A stretch of 64,000 nucleotides of DNA from Sphingobacteriaceae bacterium (GTDB lineage: Bacteria; Bacteroidota; Bacteroidia; Sphingobacteriales; Sphingobacteriaceae), in the NCBI GenBank assembly GCA_947463785.1, contig CANHRG010000004.1, forward strand, positions 79,971 to 143,970. The letters run 5' to 3'. Position numbers and translations under genes: made by a program. Below, piece after piece: positions 25,246 to 33,389 of this stretch. Numbering within the stretch: position 1 is the first letter of the stretch; every line of letters starts with the position of its first letter. The notes below the pieces were generated by a model. It did no database searches. It was given only the letters and a program-made list of their open reading frames with translations, and was not told the DNA's origin.

Positions 25246-25326
25246 ACAGAAAGATTAGTTTAGTAATTACTGATGCAACTCTAAGTGCACGAACAACAAC
25301 TCAAAAAAACACACAAAAGCAAAATA

Positions 25327-25349
25327 CCCTCTCAGGATTTCCTAAGAGG
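25327..25349. repeat. 23-bp hairpin repeat, copy 1
   Basis: The imperfect hairpin CCCTCTCAGGATTTCCTAAGAGG occurs here and, identical, at 26721-26743. The two copies bracket the thioredoxin-fold gene. Each could act as a terminator; this one is followed by CTTTTG. Confidence 0.7.
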
Positions 25350-25440
25350 CTTTTGCTGATCACTAATTTTTATTTATTAAATTAGATTGATAACTATGAG
25401 TTATAGTTTTCATTAATTGACTAAACCCAGAACATTCAAA

Positions 25441-26673
25441 ATGACTAAACTGTTCAAAGCAGCTCTTGTAATATTCACGCTTGCTTTAGGAAATTTAAAG
25501 GCTCAAGAGAGCATCAACTTTAAAAAGACTAACTATGATGAATTCATCAAAGAAGCCAAACAGATTAGAAAACCGGTATTAATCTACTTTACCGGTAGAG
25601 GATGTGCACTATGTGCCAATATGGAACGACAAGTTTTTCCAAAGCCAGAGGTTTACCAGTTATATAATACCTCCTTCATCAATATAGAATCGTATCTCGA
25701 TCTTAGGAAGGCTGACCCTGAAACTTTGAAACTGAGAAGGAAGTATGGAATTGAAGCTCAACCCACCTTTGTTTTTATTGACTCAACTGGCGCCGTTATT
25801 CATAAATCAGGGTTTCAGGAAACTGATGGCTTTATTAAAGTTGGCAAACAGGCTTTAGGAAATGATAACTACAGGGGATGGCTCCAACAGTTTTCGGAGG
25901 GTAAATATGATGTAGAAACGGTGCAGAAGTTTTTGGAAGTAGAAACTAAACCCGTGGTCTATGCTGAAGTTGATTATAAATGTAAAGCCCAAGAGGTATT
26001 GGACGCTTACTTCAATAGTATTCCGGAAGGGACTTATACCACAGAAACAAACTGGAGGATAATTGAAACCTATGTAGCCAATCCATATTCAAAGGTTTTC
26101 CAGTATTTCCTAAAAAATCAGCACTTATTTGAACAATTGTATGGAATCGAGGCGGTGAATAAGAAAATTTATAGTGTATACGACTGGGCCTGGGCTGGGA
26201 ATATGGGTTCTTCAACCTATAAGAATGCAGAGAAAATGATAAAAGAGTCGGAACATCCAATGGCCAAATTGTTAATTAAATTCAGACAAATGGGTGAGGA
26301 GGGTTATCGAATTATCAAAAACCAGTCGGATTGGAAAGCTTTTGTAGCCAAGTACAATACAGATATCCTTAATCACAATTACATAGTAAACCCTAACACA
26401 GTCTATGAGATTTTAGATGATTTGAATAGCCGTTCTGTAAAGGATGTCAAATCCCTGACATCAGTTAATAAATGGATGGGAGCAGTATTAAAGATCAAAG
26501 ACAATGAGGATGTGTATTACTACTCCTGCTACGCGAAGTCCTTCTATCTATTAGGTAATAAAAAGGCCGCCATCAATGCACAAAACAAAGTGATTGAGAT
26601 TGCTAGGAGTACTAATTTAGATCAAAGTACAATTGAGGAGTATCGAAAGGTTTTGGCGGGATACAAAAAGTAA
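25441..26673 (+). CDS. Exported thioredoxin-fold protein
   Basis: 410 residues from the ATG at 25441. After a signal peptide (MTKLFKAALVIFTLALGNLKAQ) a thioredoxin-like domain occupies about residues 30-145, with the redox pair C55-A-L-C58 in YFTGRGCALCANMERQVF and the cis-proline loop in EAQPTFVFID. The remaining ~260 residues are helical with tetratricopeptide-like spacing. It resembles Bacteroidota DUF255-type periplasmic thioredoxins. Likely reduces or transfers disulfides in the periplasm; partner unknown. It is flanked by identical 23-bp hairpins. Confidence 0.8.
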   Translation: MTKLFKAALVIFTLALGNLKAQESINFKKTNYDEFIKEAKQIRKPVLIYFTGRGCALCANMERQVFPKPEVYQLYNTSFINIESYLDLRKADPETLKLRRKYGIEAQPTFVFIDSTGAVIHKSGFQETDGFIKVGKQALGNDNYRGWLQQFSEGKYDVETVQKFLEVETKPVVYAEVDYKCKAQEVLDAYFNSIPEGTYTTETNWRIIETYVANPYSKVFQYFLKNQHLFEQLYGIEAVNKKIYSVYDWAWAGNMGSSTYKNAEKMIKESEHPMAKLLIKFRQMGEEGYRIIKNQSDWKAFVAKYNTDILNHNYIVNPNTVYEILDDLNSRSVKDVKSLTSVNKWMGAVLKIKDNEDVYYYSCYAKSFYLLGNKKAAINAQNKVIEIARSTNLDQSTIEEYRKVLAGYKK

Positions 26674-26679
26674 TAAATC

Positions 26680-26707
26680 GACTTTTCAGCACACCATTTA
26701 GCACACC
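26680..26707 (-). promoter_or_regulatory. Paired GTGTGCT motifs, possible relic recombination site
   Basis: On the minus strand two GTGTGCT copies lie 12 bp apart. The 16 bases 26680-26695 match 23074-23089 at 15 positions, the latter being where the umuC remnant stops. Confidence 0.3.
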
Positions 26708-26720
26708 CCAGAAACAAAAA

Positions 26721-26743
26721 CCCTCTCAGGATTTCCTAAGAGG
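26721..26743. repeat. 23-bp hairpin repeat, copy 2 (terminator)
   Basis: Identical to 25327-25349. It lies between the convergent thioredoxin-fold and SDR genes and has T-rich DNA on the right and A-rich DNA on the left, so it can terminate in both directions. Confidence 0.75.
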
Positions 26744-26766
26744 GTCCCAATTTTTTAGTTTGTCTA

Positions 26767-27579
26767 CTAAAGACCATAAGATTTCCGTACCATCATAAAG
26801 TAAAGCTTGTCAGAAAGTAGTTTTCTAATTTTCAACAGCATCGGCCCTGGTTTGCCAACTGTATACCTCATCTTACCGCTCTGGTCTAAAGCAGCTCGGT
26901 AAATTGTTCTTGCAACAACCTCGGGTCCCTCTGCGTCCTTCATTACTTTCTCTGCTGCATCATTGAATTTCTTGATGAAACCATCGTAAGCATCGGTATA
27001 ATCTGGTTTGATAAATTGTCTGCTTCTTCCATAAAAATCGGTTACAATGGGTCCTGGCTCAACCAGTTTTAACTGGATGTTGAATGATGCTAATTCATAA
27101 TGCAAAGACTCTGTAAAACCCTCAACGGCGAACTTGGTAGAATGGTAAATGCTGTACAAAGGGAAAGTGATTCTACCTCCCATACTTGAGATCTGAATAA
27201 TTCTTCCTCCATCTTGCTGACGCATCAATTGGATTGCTTCGCGGGTTACTCTCATCAAACCAAATACATTGGTATCAAATTGTTGATGTATCACCTCATC
27301 AGACATGGCTTCAAATGCACCGTCTACACCATAACCTGCATTGTTAACTACCACATCAATGGTGCCAAACTCTTTTTTCACTTCATTGAAGGTTTTTGCA
27401 ATACTATAGAGCTTGGTAACGTCTAATGTGTAGAGTTTTACGTTAGGTAGGTTTTCAAAATCTTTTTCATTTTCAGGATTTCTTTGGGTTGCTGCTACTC
27501 TCCACCCTTTTTGAGCAAATTCAAAAACGGTAGATTTTCCTATACCGCTTGAGGTTCCAGTGATTAAAATAGTTTTCAT
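26767..27579 (-). CDS. Short-chain dehydrogenase/reductase
   Basis: 270 residues, classical SDR. Cofactor motif TGTSSGIG (7-14), NNAG (79-82), catalytic S131/S132 region and Y145-x3-K149 in YSIYHSTKFA. The Arg after the first strand (TQRNPENE) suggests NADP. The C-terminal segment with PGPIVTDFYG closes the substrate pocket. Substrate unknown. A MerR-family gene is divergently transcribed from the other side of a 110-bp intergenic region, a common pairing in which MerR controls the SDR. Confidence 0.9.
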   Translation of the reverse strand: MKTILITGTSSGIGKSTVFEFAQKGWRVAATQRNPENEKDFENLPNVKLYTLDVTKLYSIAKTFNEVKKEFGTIDVVVNNAGYGVDGAFEAMSDEVIHQQFDTNVFGLMRVTREAIQLMRQQDGGRIIQISSMGGRITFPLYSIYHSTKFAVEGFTESLHYELASFNIQLKLVEPGPIVTDFYGRSRQFIKPDYTDAYDGFIKKFNDAAEKVMKDAEGPEVVARTIYRAALDQSGKMRYTVGKPGPMLLKIRKLLSDKLYFMMVRKSYGL

Positions 27580-27689
27580 TCTTGGTTTACGATTTAATGT
27601 TTTGCAAACCTAAACTTGTTGAATCAAACCATCAACATTAGAGCATGGTCTATAGTTGATATTTATTTTTCCACATGCTAAATTTGAAA

Positions 27690-28052
27690 ATGCTTATCAA
27701 CGAATTATCTAAAAGAACAGGAGTATCTACACACACTATAAGGTTCTACGAAAAGTCTGGGTTAATTAAGGGAAGTAGAGATGAAACCGTAAGTTCAAAC
27801 AACTACTTTCATTACGATGAAGAGTCTGTTGAAAGATTGGAATTTATCAATGAAGCAAAGTCAGTAGGCTTCACCATCAGAGAAATAGGTCAGATGATTG
27901 ACGCCTGGTATACTAACCGTTATGCTAAAGAGGATAAGTTGGCAATATTGGAGGAGAAACTGAAAACCCTTGATGCTAAAATAAAAGAGATCAAGATGAT
28001 GAAGAAGACGATCAATGAGTTTAAGGATGATGTCCTAAATGACAGGTGTTGA
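27690..28052 (+). CDS. MerR-family transcriptional regulator
   Basis: 120 residues from the ATG at 27690 (MLINELSKRTGVSTHTIRFYEK). N-terminal winged helix with the signature TIRFYEKSGLIKGSRDE, then the second helix pair FINEAKSVGFTIREIGQMID and a C-terminal coiled coil (about 85-115) for dimerisation. There are no cysteines placed as in metal-sensing MerR proteins, so an organic ligand is more likely. It is divergent from the SDR gene and probably activates or represses it. Confidence 0.88.
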   Translation: MLINELSKRTGVSTHTIRFYEKSGLIKGSRDETVSSNNYFHYDEESVERLEFINEAKSVGFTIREIGQMIDAWYTNRYAKEDKLAILEEKLKTLDAKIKEIKMMKKTINEFKDDVLNDRC

Positions 28053-28133
28053 TTTCTAAGTAAATCGTACTTTTACTAAACAATTTTGTTCACCCCGCAA
28101 ATTGTTCTTGATTTAGCAAAATAGTGTAGTCTT

Positions 28134-28982
28134 CTAATACAAAAAAGCTTGAATAGCATTAATCGACGATCGCTTCAGTTGAACTAAGTCTTTTAGCTCT
28201 TTGATATACAGACCCATAGACTTTTCGTTGTACACTACCTTGTATTTTGTTGAGAAATCAGATACCATGTATGTATCATCATCGTTCCCTGTTCTTATGA
28301 GTGGGAAAACAGAGCTTTCCAATTTATCTTCAGTCAAATATTTCGTTTCTATTCCTGAGGGAGTAAGTGAAACGTACGATATATCTGTTGTATACTTAGT
28401 CTTAGTTAGATAAACACCATAACCTTCACTATCAAGTGTTTTGATGCCCATCTCAGGGCTTAAAGTATTGAACTCAGAGCTTGAGACCTTTTTGAAAATT
28501 GGGATATTTGTCTTGTCTGTAATCTTAACTGATGATGCTAATGACATATAGGAGAAAAACAGGTCTCCCCACTGGCTCTTGTCAAAAAGTTCAAAGCGTA
28601 CTTTAGTAAAGTCAACCCCAAATTCGTTCATCCAACCCTTACTCAGAAACATCAATAAAATTAGTTTCTTTTGATTTGTGAGGTTTGGGCCTTTAAGGGA
28701 GAATGACACGCATGAAACATTTGATAAGTCAGATAGCTTACTGACATTAAAGTCCAAAAGCTTCAATTCGAAGTGTGTAAATTCAGGTCTATTTTCAAGT
28801 AGGTATTCAGTCGCTCTAAGTTCCATTTGTTCTTGATACTGTTCAACAGCAGCAGCAACAGCAATAGCACCCCCAATTACCCCAGCAGCCACTGCTGCAA
28901 CCTCACCAGCTTTCTGGGCATGTAGATTTTTAACATTCAAGGTTAACAAAGAGATTAAGAAAAAGATCGACAGTTTTTTCAT
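28134..28982 (-). CDS. Secreted protein, unknown function
   Basis: Not recognised. 282 residues from the ATG at 28982 (MKKLSIFFLISLLTLNVKNLHAQ, a signal peptide). Directly after cleavage comes an alanine/glycine stretch AGEVAAVAAGVIGGAIAVAAAVEQ that could insert into a membrane, then a polar helix and a mostly beta C-terminal part. It lies between the MerR gene and the umuDC operon and is transcribed like umuDC but separated from it by about 75 bp. Confidence 0.6.
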   Translation of the reverse strand: MKKLSIFFLISLLTLNVKNLHAQKAGEVAAVAAGVIGGAIAVAAAVEQYQEQMELRATEYLLENRPEFTHFELKLLDFNVSKLSDLSNVSCVSFSLKGPNLTNQKKLILLMFLSKGWMNEFGVDFTKVRFELFDKSQWGDLFFSYMSLASSVKITDKTNIPIFKKVSSSEFNTLSPEMGIKTLDSEGYGVYLTKTKYTTDISYVSLTPSGIETKYLTEDKLESSVFPLIRTGNDDDTYMVSDFSTKYKVVYNEKSMGLYIKELKDLVQLKRSSINAIQAFLY

Positions 28983-29058
28983 GAGATAGTACAATAATAT
29001 TACCTGAAGTTATAAAATTAAGTGTAAAAAACGCTTTAATATGAACAACATCTGAGTC

Positions 29059-30306
29059 TCATCCAACTTTTAGGACATCCTCCCAATCGGTAGTATAACT
29101 AGGACTGACATTCTCTCGTTTCATTGCCCAACGTTTTTTAAACCCTTCAGAAGCAAGTCGAATGGTACCGCTACCATAGTAACGGTTCAATTGATCCATC
29201 AACTTACTCAGGCTGTTATTCTTAGGTCCGTTCCACTCTGTGAACAGGTGTAGCTGTACTTCCTGTTCAGGTATTAGACCAGTTGCAATAACAGCCACTT
29301 TGCTGTACTGATACCTTGGGTTGTAGATCGATTTTAAGCCTCTTACAGCAGTTTTTATCAGGTCAGTAGTATTGTTTACTGGATGGCTTAATGGAAGGCT
29401 TATACAGGGGTTATGTTGAGGTAAATCCTTACGGAACCTATTGGTTAATAGTTGGATATTCAGAATGGTTGCACAGCTCTGATCAGCACGTAGTTTTTCA
29501 GCCAAACGACTGGTATAACTACTGGTGGCTTCAGTGAGTTCCTCTAGGTTATTCGTCAGCTTGCCAAAAGACCTACTGGTGCAGATCGCTTGTTTGCGCT
29601 CCAGTACTTCCTTTAAAGGAATGCAAGATCTTCCCCATAGTTCATGCCACATCCTGAGGCCTTGGATAGTTAGTTTATTCTTAACCCAAGCTTCTGACTG
29701 CTTACGCAACTGTCCAGCAGTAAAAATATAGTCCAGTTCTAATTTAGCCTGATAAGCTCTACCAATTCCCCATAGGTCAGCAATAGGAAAATTTTCAACC
29801 GCCTCATGAATGGCTTCGTCTGATTCAAGCACACAAACCCCAGATTCACTCTTCTTCGCTTTCTTATTGGCTAGCTTAGCCAAGGTTTTGGTAGGGGCTA
29901 TTCCAATACTGACTGGAATGCCTGTGTTTTGGATAACTGATTGACGCATCTGATGAGCGTAAGTCTCCAGGCTGTCCATGCCTTTAAACCTTAAAAAGCA
30001 CTCATCAATACTATAAACCTCTACTTCTGGAGTGAAGCGTGCCAAGTTATTCATTAACCTAGCACTAATATCAGCATACAGCGTATAGTTACTGCTGAAT
30101 ACTGCCACTTGCTCTTTTTCAATCAGCTCTTTAACCTTAAAATAGGGAACACCCATTTTGATACCCAGGGCTTTTGCCTCATTACTACGAGAAATAATAC
30201 AGCCATCGTTATTACTCAGCACCACTACTGGCTTACCATTCAGCTCAGGCCTGAATAAACGCTCACAAGAAGCATAAAAGTTATTTCCATCAACGAGAGC
30301 GTACAT
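29059..30306 (-). CDS. umuC: UmuC-type Y-family DNA polymerase (Pol V catalytic subunit)
   Basis: 415 residues from the ATG at 30306. Palm residues D6 in MYALVDGNNFYASCERLF and the DE pair in VYSIDECFL are intact, as are VVVLSNNDGCIISRS and the helix-hairpin-helix part around DLWGIGRAYQAKL. The C-terminal UmuC-specific tail ends TDWEDVLKVG. It performs error-prone translesion synthesis. Its start lies inside the last 17 bp of umuD. A longer reading upstream to 30372 is out of family and overlaps umuD further. Confidence 0.95.
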   Translation of the reverse strand: MYALVDGNNFYASCERLFRPELNGKPVVVLSNNDGCIISRSNEAKALGIKMGVPYFKVKELIEKEQVAVFSSNYTLYADISARLMNNLARFTPEVEVYSIDECFLRFKGMDSLETYAHQMRQSVIQNTGIPVSIGIAPTKTLAKLANKKAKKSESGVCVLESDEAIHEAVENFPIADLWGIGRAYQAKLELDYIFTAGQLRKQSEAWVKNKLTIQGLRMWHELWGRSCIPLKEVLERKQAICTSRSFGKLTNNLEELTEATSSYTSRLAEKLRADQSCATILNIQLLTNRFRKDLPQHNPCISLPLSHPVNNTTDLIKTAVRGLKSIYNPRYQYSKVAVIATGLIPEQEVQLHLFTEWNGPKNNSLSKLMDQLNRYYGSGTIRLASEGFKKRWAMKRENVSPSYTTDWEDVLKVG

Positions 30307-30733
30307 AACATTTAGGTCTTTTTTGATGAGGTCTGCAAGACCAGGTAACCACCCCTCTGATGAGCAGTTCATTTTTTACCAGTTCAGGTTCTTCGTTCTC
30401 TCTTCCTGTCCCCAGAAAGACTTGCTTACCCAAAAGATATAACTGACGAACTTTCCATTCTCCCTGATACCAGATCACTACCAATGAACCATGTTTAGGC
30501 TTGATAGAGGTATCGTAAACAAATAGGGTGCCCCTACTAATACCCAGATTGATCAACTCGTCTGTAGTGGCTTCAGCGTAATAGGTATTCACAGGATCTG
30601 TCACCAGACGCTCCAAAATATTTAGGCGTCCTTCCATATAATCTTCAGCAGGACTTACAAAGCCTGTAGTCTTGCCTGGATTATCCAGAGGCTCTAAATC
30701 ATCGTCTTTTGGGCTAATACGGTGTTGTAACAT
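30290..30733 (-). CDS. umuD: UmuD-like S24 protein lacking the Ser-Lys dyad
   Basis: 147 residues. The N-terminus GFVSPAEDYMEGRLNILERL and the beta core follow E. coli UmuD. Aligning TYYAEATTDELINLGI with TYFVKASGDSMIDGGI places glutamate where catalytic S60 is, and GEWKVRQL with GEFTVKKL puts arginine at catalytic K97. Residue before the cleavage glycine is T rather than C or A. Self-cleavage to UmuD' therefore looks impossible by the usual chemistry. It overlaps umuC and is preceded by a 19-bp palindrome. Confidence 0.88.
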   Translation of the reverse strand: MLQHRISPKDDDLEPLDNPGKTTGFVSPAEDYMEGRLNILERLVTDPVNTYYAEATTDELINLGISRGTLFVYDTSIKPKHGSLVVIWYQGEWKVRQLYLLGKQVFLGTGRENEEPELVKNELLIRGVVTWSCRPHQKRPKCYVRSR

Positions 30734-30754
30734 GGTTCAAATTGGGGAACCAAA

Positions 30755-30773
30755 TTACTAAAATTTTTAGTAA
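30755..30773. promoter_or_regulatory. Perfect 19-bp palindrome upstream of umuDC, candidate operator
   Basis: TTACTAAAATTTTTAGTAA is a perfect dyad (9-1-9) ending 21 bp before the umuD ATG, the place expected for a damage-response or island repressor. It does not look like the E. coli SOS box. Confidence 0.6.
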
Positions 30774-30944
30774 ATAAAATAGGAGATGGTATGTTAATTT
30801 ACCCAATAGCCCGTAAACACCATATTATGAAGATTACTTCACTTGTCACAAGAAACTGACCACACTGCAACTTTATATAAGAAATGATACGGTATGGATG
30901 CGATTCTGAAGGTCGGTAGAGGTATACTTGAATAAGAAATTGTT

Positions 30945-31679
30945 TCAACTTATACCCTGGGAATAGTTATTAGAACTGAAGAATTTAAAAAATATCCTAA
31001 TAAATAACGCAAGAAGTATTAAAATAACTGAAATTACTTGAGCAGGGGAAAGAGAGATATTGAACAAGTTTCCTCTGTCATCGTCTCTGAAAAACTCTAA
31101 GAGAAATCTGATTACTCCATATAGGATAAAGTAATATAAGTATCTACTTTCAAATCGCACCCACTTAGTCACAATAAAATATATTATAATCAACATGATA
31201 GCCTCAACCAGTTGTGTTGGGATTCTATTATTTCCAAGTGTTGAAAAAACACTAAAATCACTAATCAATCTACCATAACAACAACCTGCCATATAACAGC
31301 CAACTCTTCCGATAGCATGTGATAACAATAATGCAGGTGTAGCTAAGTTTAGAAGTAATACGAATCTATTTAATGAAAAGTTTAGCAGCAGTAGATTAAG
31401 TGGTATAGCGACAACTAAACCACCATAGAAAGTAATCCCATACTGCCCTACTCTACTAAAGTCCCTATGAAAAAAGTTTTCAAAAATGGCAGCAAAAGCA
31501 AACCCAATTATGATATTAATACAAAAAATGACTTCCTTATACTTTTTAATAAAAAAGTCATTTTTATTATATGTATGTTCTTGTTTTTCAAAGGTTTTGA
31601 ATCCTATTATGAGAGATAAACCTACCAGCAAGTTATATGCTGGGAAGTCTATATCTCCTAGCTTGATGTAGGGGTACAT
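30945..31679 (-). CDS. Prolipoprotein diacylglyceryl transferase-like membrane enzyme
   Basis: 244 residues with about seven membrane helices. Lgt hallmarks are present: TFYGGLVVAIP (83-93), HAIGRVGC (121-128), and RFLLEFFRDDDRG near residue 200. Where classical Lgt continues with N-F-x-N-E-x-x-G this protein has YMAGCCYGR (129-137), the variant of the Lgt-like subfamily seen in Bacteroidota and Firmicutes. It probably transfers a lipid group to a lipoprotein, perhaps the one encoded three genes upstream, but a different substrate is possible. Last gene of the minus-strand envelope cassette. Confidence 0.8.
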   Translation of the reverse strand: MYPYIKLGDIDFPAYNLLVGLSLIIGFKTFEKQEHTYNKNDFFIKKYKEVIFCINIIIGFAFAAIFENFFHRDFSRVGQYGITFYGGLVVAIPLNLLLLNFSLNRFVLLLNLATPALLLSHAIGRVGCYMAGCCYGRLISDFSVFSTLGNNRIPTQLVEAIMLIIIYFIVTKWVRFESRYLYYFILYGVIRFLLEFFRDDDRGNLFNISLSPAQVISVILILLALFIRIFFKFFSSNNYSQGIS

Positions 31680-31681
31680 TA

Positions 31682-32056
31682 TCAGACATCAACCTTTTTT
31701 TGTACGAAACAGTATATAGCCCCAATGAGATAAAATATGCAAACTATTAGTGAAAGTAAGCCTCCACCGCCCAAAGTTTCAAGACCAGCGAAAACTGTAG
31801 CTATTATCATTAATATCCCCGCAGTGTTGGGTTCTGATTTCCCCAGTATTCCACCCACCAGCCCCGATAAACCAGAGATTACACTAATAGCTACGATATA
31901 ATTTCCAATACTTGAAGCCGAAGATGAATTAGCTGCCTCACCTATAGCACTTATAGCGGCACCACATGCTGCACCACACATTGCTGCTGGAATGTTCAAC
32001 ACTGTACCAATAATGCCCATAATGAGTGGCACTTCAGATGTTCCTTTTTGTTTCAT
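31682..32056 (-). CDS. Small polytopic membrane protein, unknown
   Basis: Not assigned. 124 residues, glycine and alanine rich, with about four hydrophobic helices (9-40, 52-70, 79-95, 98-117). The short cysteine-containing stretch AAMCGAACGAAISAIGEAA in helix 1 is unusual. The composition resembles small four-helix DUF4064-like proteins. It ends 2 bp before the Lgt-like gene start and is most likely co-translated with it. Confidence 0.6.
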   Translation of the reverse strand: MKQKGTSEVPLIMGIIGTVLNIPAAMCGAACGAAISAIGEAANSSSASSIGNYIVAISVISGLSGLVGGILGKSEPNTAGILMIIATVFAGLETLGGGGLLSLIVCIFYLIGAIYCFVQKKVDV

Positions 32057-32090
32057 TTTATTTATTGTTGAAAGTTTAAAGATTAGTAAT

Positions 32091-32522
32091 TTATTTATGA
32101 TGACTAAAACTTAATATCACACTCCCATCTGGACCTTGTAGTGAAAGAACTGGTGCGAAAATATCGTAGTAATCAAACTTTACAGACTCACCAGACGAAA
32201 TGAAATAAATATCCCCTGTTGTTTTACTCAAAGTGATTGATTCGGGGGTACACTCCCAGGTTCCTTCTCCCACAGAACTAGGCTCATAGTATTCTATTCT
32301 AAATGTACCATCAGTATTGATAGTGAGTTTTCCCTTATATTGATCGGCTTCCCATTGACCTATATATTGGCTTTCACCATTACTAGTTGTTTCATTCAAA
32401 CTACTGTTATCAGCTGTGGTAGTTTCAGTAGCAACTTGTTCTGATTTATCCGGTTGTGTACAACCTGATAGCATTAAAAAACAACAAGTGATTAGCATTA
32501 ACATTTTAAGATTTGTTTTCAT
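32091..32522 (-). CDS. Lipoprotein with lipocalin-like beta domain
   Basis: 143 residues from the ATG at 32522. Lipobox LMLSGC (C20) follows a short signal, then a T/S/E-rich linker of about 30 residues and a compact beta domain: QYIGQWEADQYKGKLTINTDGTFRIEYY, EGTWECTPESITLS, and a last strand VILSFSHHK. The GxW...G...i..DGtf pattern is typical of lipocalin-like lipoproteins. It is a natural substrate candidate for the Lgt-like enzyme of the same cassette. The longer start at 32627 overlaps the preceding gene. Confidence 0.7.
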   Translation of the reverse strand: MKTNLKMLMLITCCFLMLSGCTQPDKSEQVATETTTADNSSLNETTSNGESQYIGQWEADQYKGKLTINTDGTFRIEYYEPSSVGEGTWECTPESITLSKTTGDIYFISSGESVKFDYYDIFAPVLSLQGPDGSVILSFSHHK

Positions 32523-32535
32523 TTTGATTGTGATT

Positions 32536-33072
32536 TTAAATAAAAAATAAGCCAGTAATAATAGATGTAATTGCAGCCAAGAGAACAATCGAGTCCATTT
32601 CAGATTGATCAAAATGCTTTGTTTCAAAATTATATTTACCCAAGAGTGAAATTGGGGTTAATATCAATCCGAACACTAAAAAAATAACTCCTAAAGAAGC
32701 GTTTGTTTCTCCAACTTCCTCCCATCTACCGTTAAGTTTGTCTTTATTAAAATCAGGTTTTATCCAAACGGCCCCGAATAATCCGACTCCTATTATTTTT
32801 TCTTCATCCTGAATCTCAATTTTGGTTAATGAAAAAACAAAGAAGTTGTCTCTAGTAACTAAATTGTCAATAATACCTTTTGCGATTCCAAATCCTATAT
32901 TTTCACCTAATTTTTCGAAGGCATTTTGAGTGCGGCTTTCATTTTCTTTAGAATACTCTTGTTTTAGTTTATTTAAAACCGCAGAGCGATGTTCATCAGT
33001 ACTCGGATTTGTTGATGCCATAATTGCTATCAGTAATCCAAGAATTGAAAATGTGATTTGTGATTTATTCAT
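32536..33072 (-). CDS. DUF4359-like membrane-anchored protein
   Basis: 178 residues. An N-terminal helix (about 5-20) is followed by NPSTDEHRSAVLNKLKQEY, then DNFFVFSLTKIEIQDEEKIIGVGLFGAVWI, a combination I associate with DUF4359, and two C-terminal hydrophobic segments (about 127-142 and 161-178). Function unknown. It is in the middle of the envelope cassette, 13 bp from the lipoprotein start and about 40 bp from the 91-aa gene. Confidence 0.6.
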   Translation of the reverse strand: MNKSQITFSILGLLIAIMASTNPSTDEHRSAVLNKLKQEYSKENESRTQNAFEKLGENIGFGIAKGIIDNLVTRDNFFVFSLTKIEIQDEEKIIGVGLFGAVWIKPDFNKDKLNGRWEEVGETNASLGVIFLVFGLILTPISLLGKYNFETKHFDQSEMDSIVLLAAITSIITGLFFI

Positions 33073-33112
33073 GTTTAAAAGTCACTCTTTCGAGTAGATG
33101 AGATTTTTTTTG

Positions 33113-33388
33113 TTAGATAATTTCCAAAATAACTAGCTGGGCAACGTATGGGCTTACCATATTGTTGGGGCATTCGTCCCAATATGGTTTGTTATAAAAT
33201 TTTGCTTTTTGAATAGGCTCTTTTCGACAATTCCTCACCTGCCTTTTAACAGATTGCACAAGACTAGCTTTTACGCTTATAGGATTTTTTAATTTTCCGA
33301 AACGAATTTGCAGGACATTTTTTTCGAATGAATAATCGAAGCGAGACCGTCCTCCCATCGTGGGAATGGTCAATAATCTCTTTAACAT
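33113..33388 (-). CDS. Small basic protein, unknown
   Basis: Not recognised. 91 residues, basic (many K and R), without signal or membrane helix; one beta-like region SRFDYSFEKNVLQIRFGKLK and three cysteines spread along it. It starts 1 bp after the stop of the secreted protein gene at 33390, so translational coupling is likely. Could be a spurious frame, but its tight fit between cassette genes supports it. Confidence 0.45.
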   Translation of the reverse strand: MLKRLLTIPTMGGRSRFDYSFEKNVLQIRFGKLKNPISVKASLVQSVKRQVRNCRKEPIQKAKFYNKPYWDECPNNMVSPYVAQLVILEII

Positions 33389-33389
33389 A

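Noticed and set aside
30780..30944. Possible gene remnant between umuD and the Lgt-like gene
   Set aside because: I translated the stretch mentally on the minus strand and found no homology to neighbouring genes and no structured repeat.
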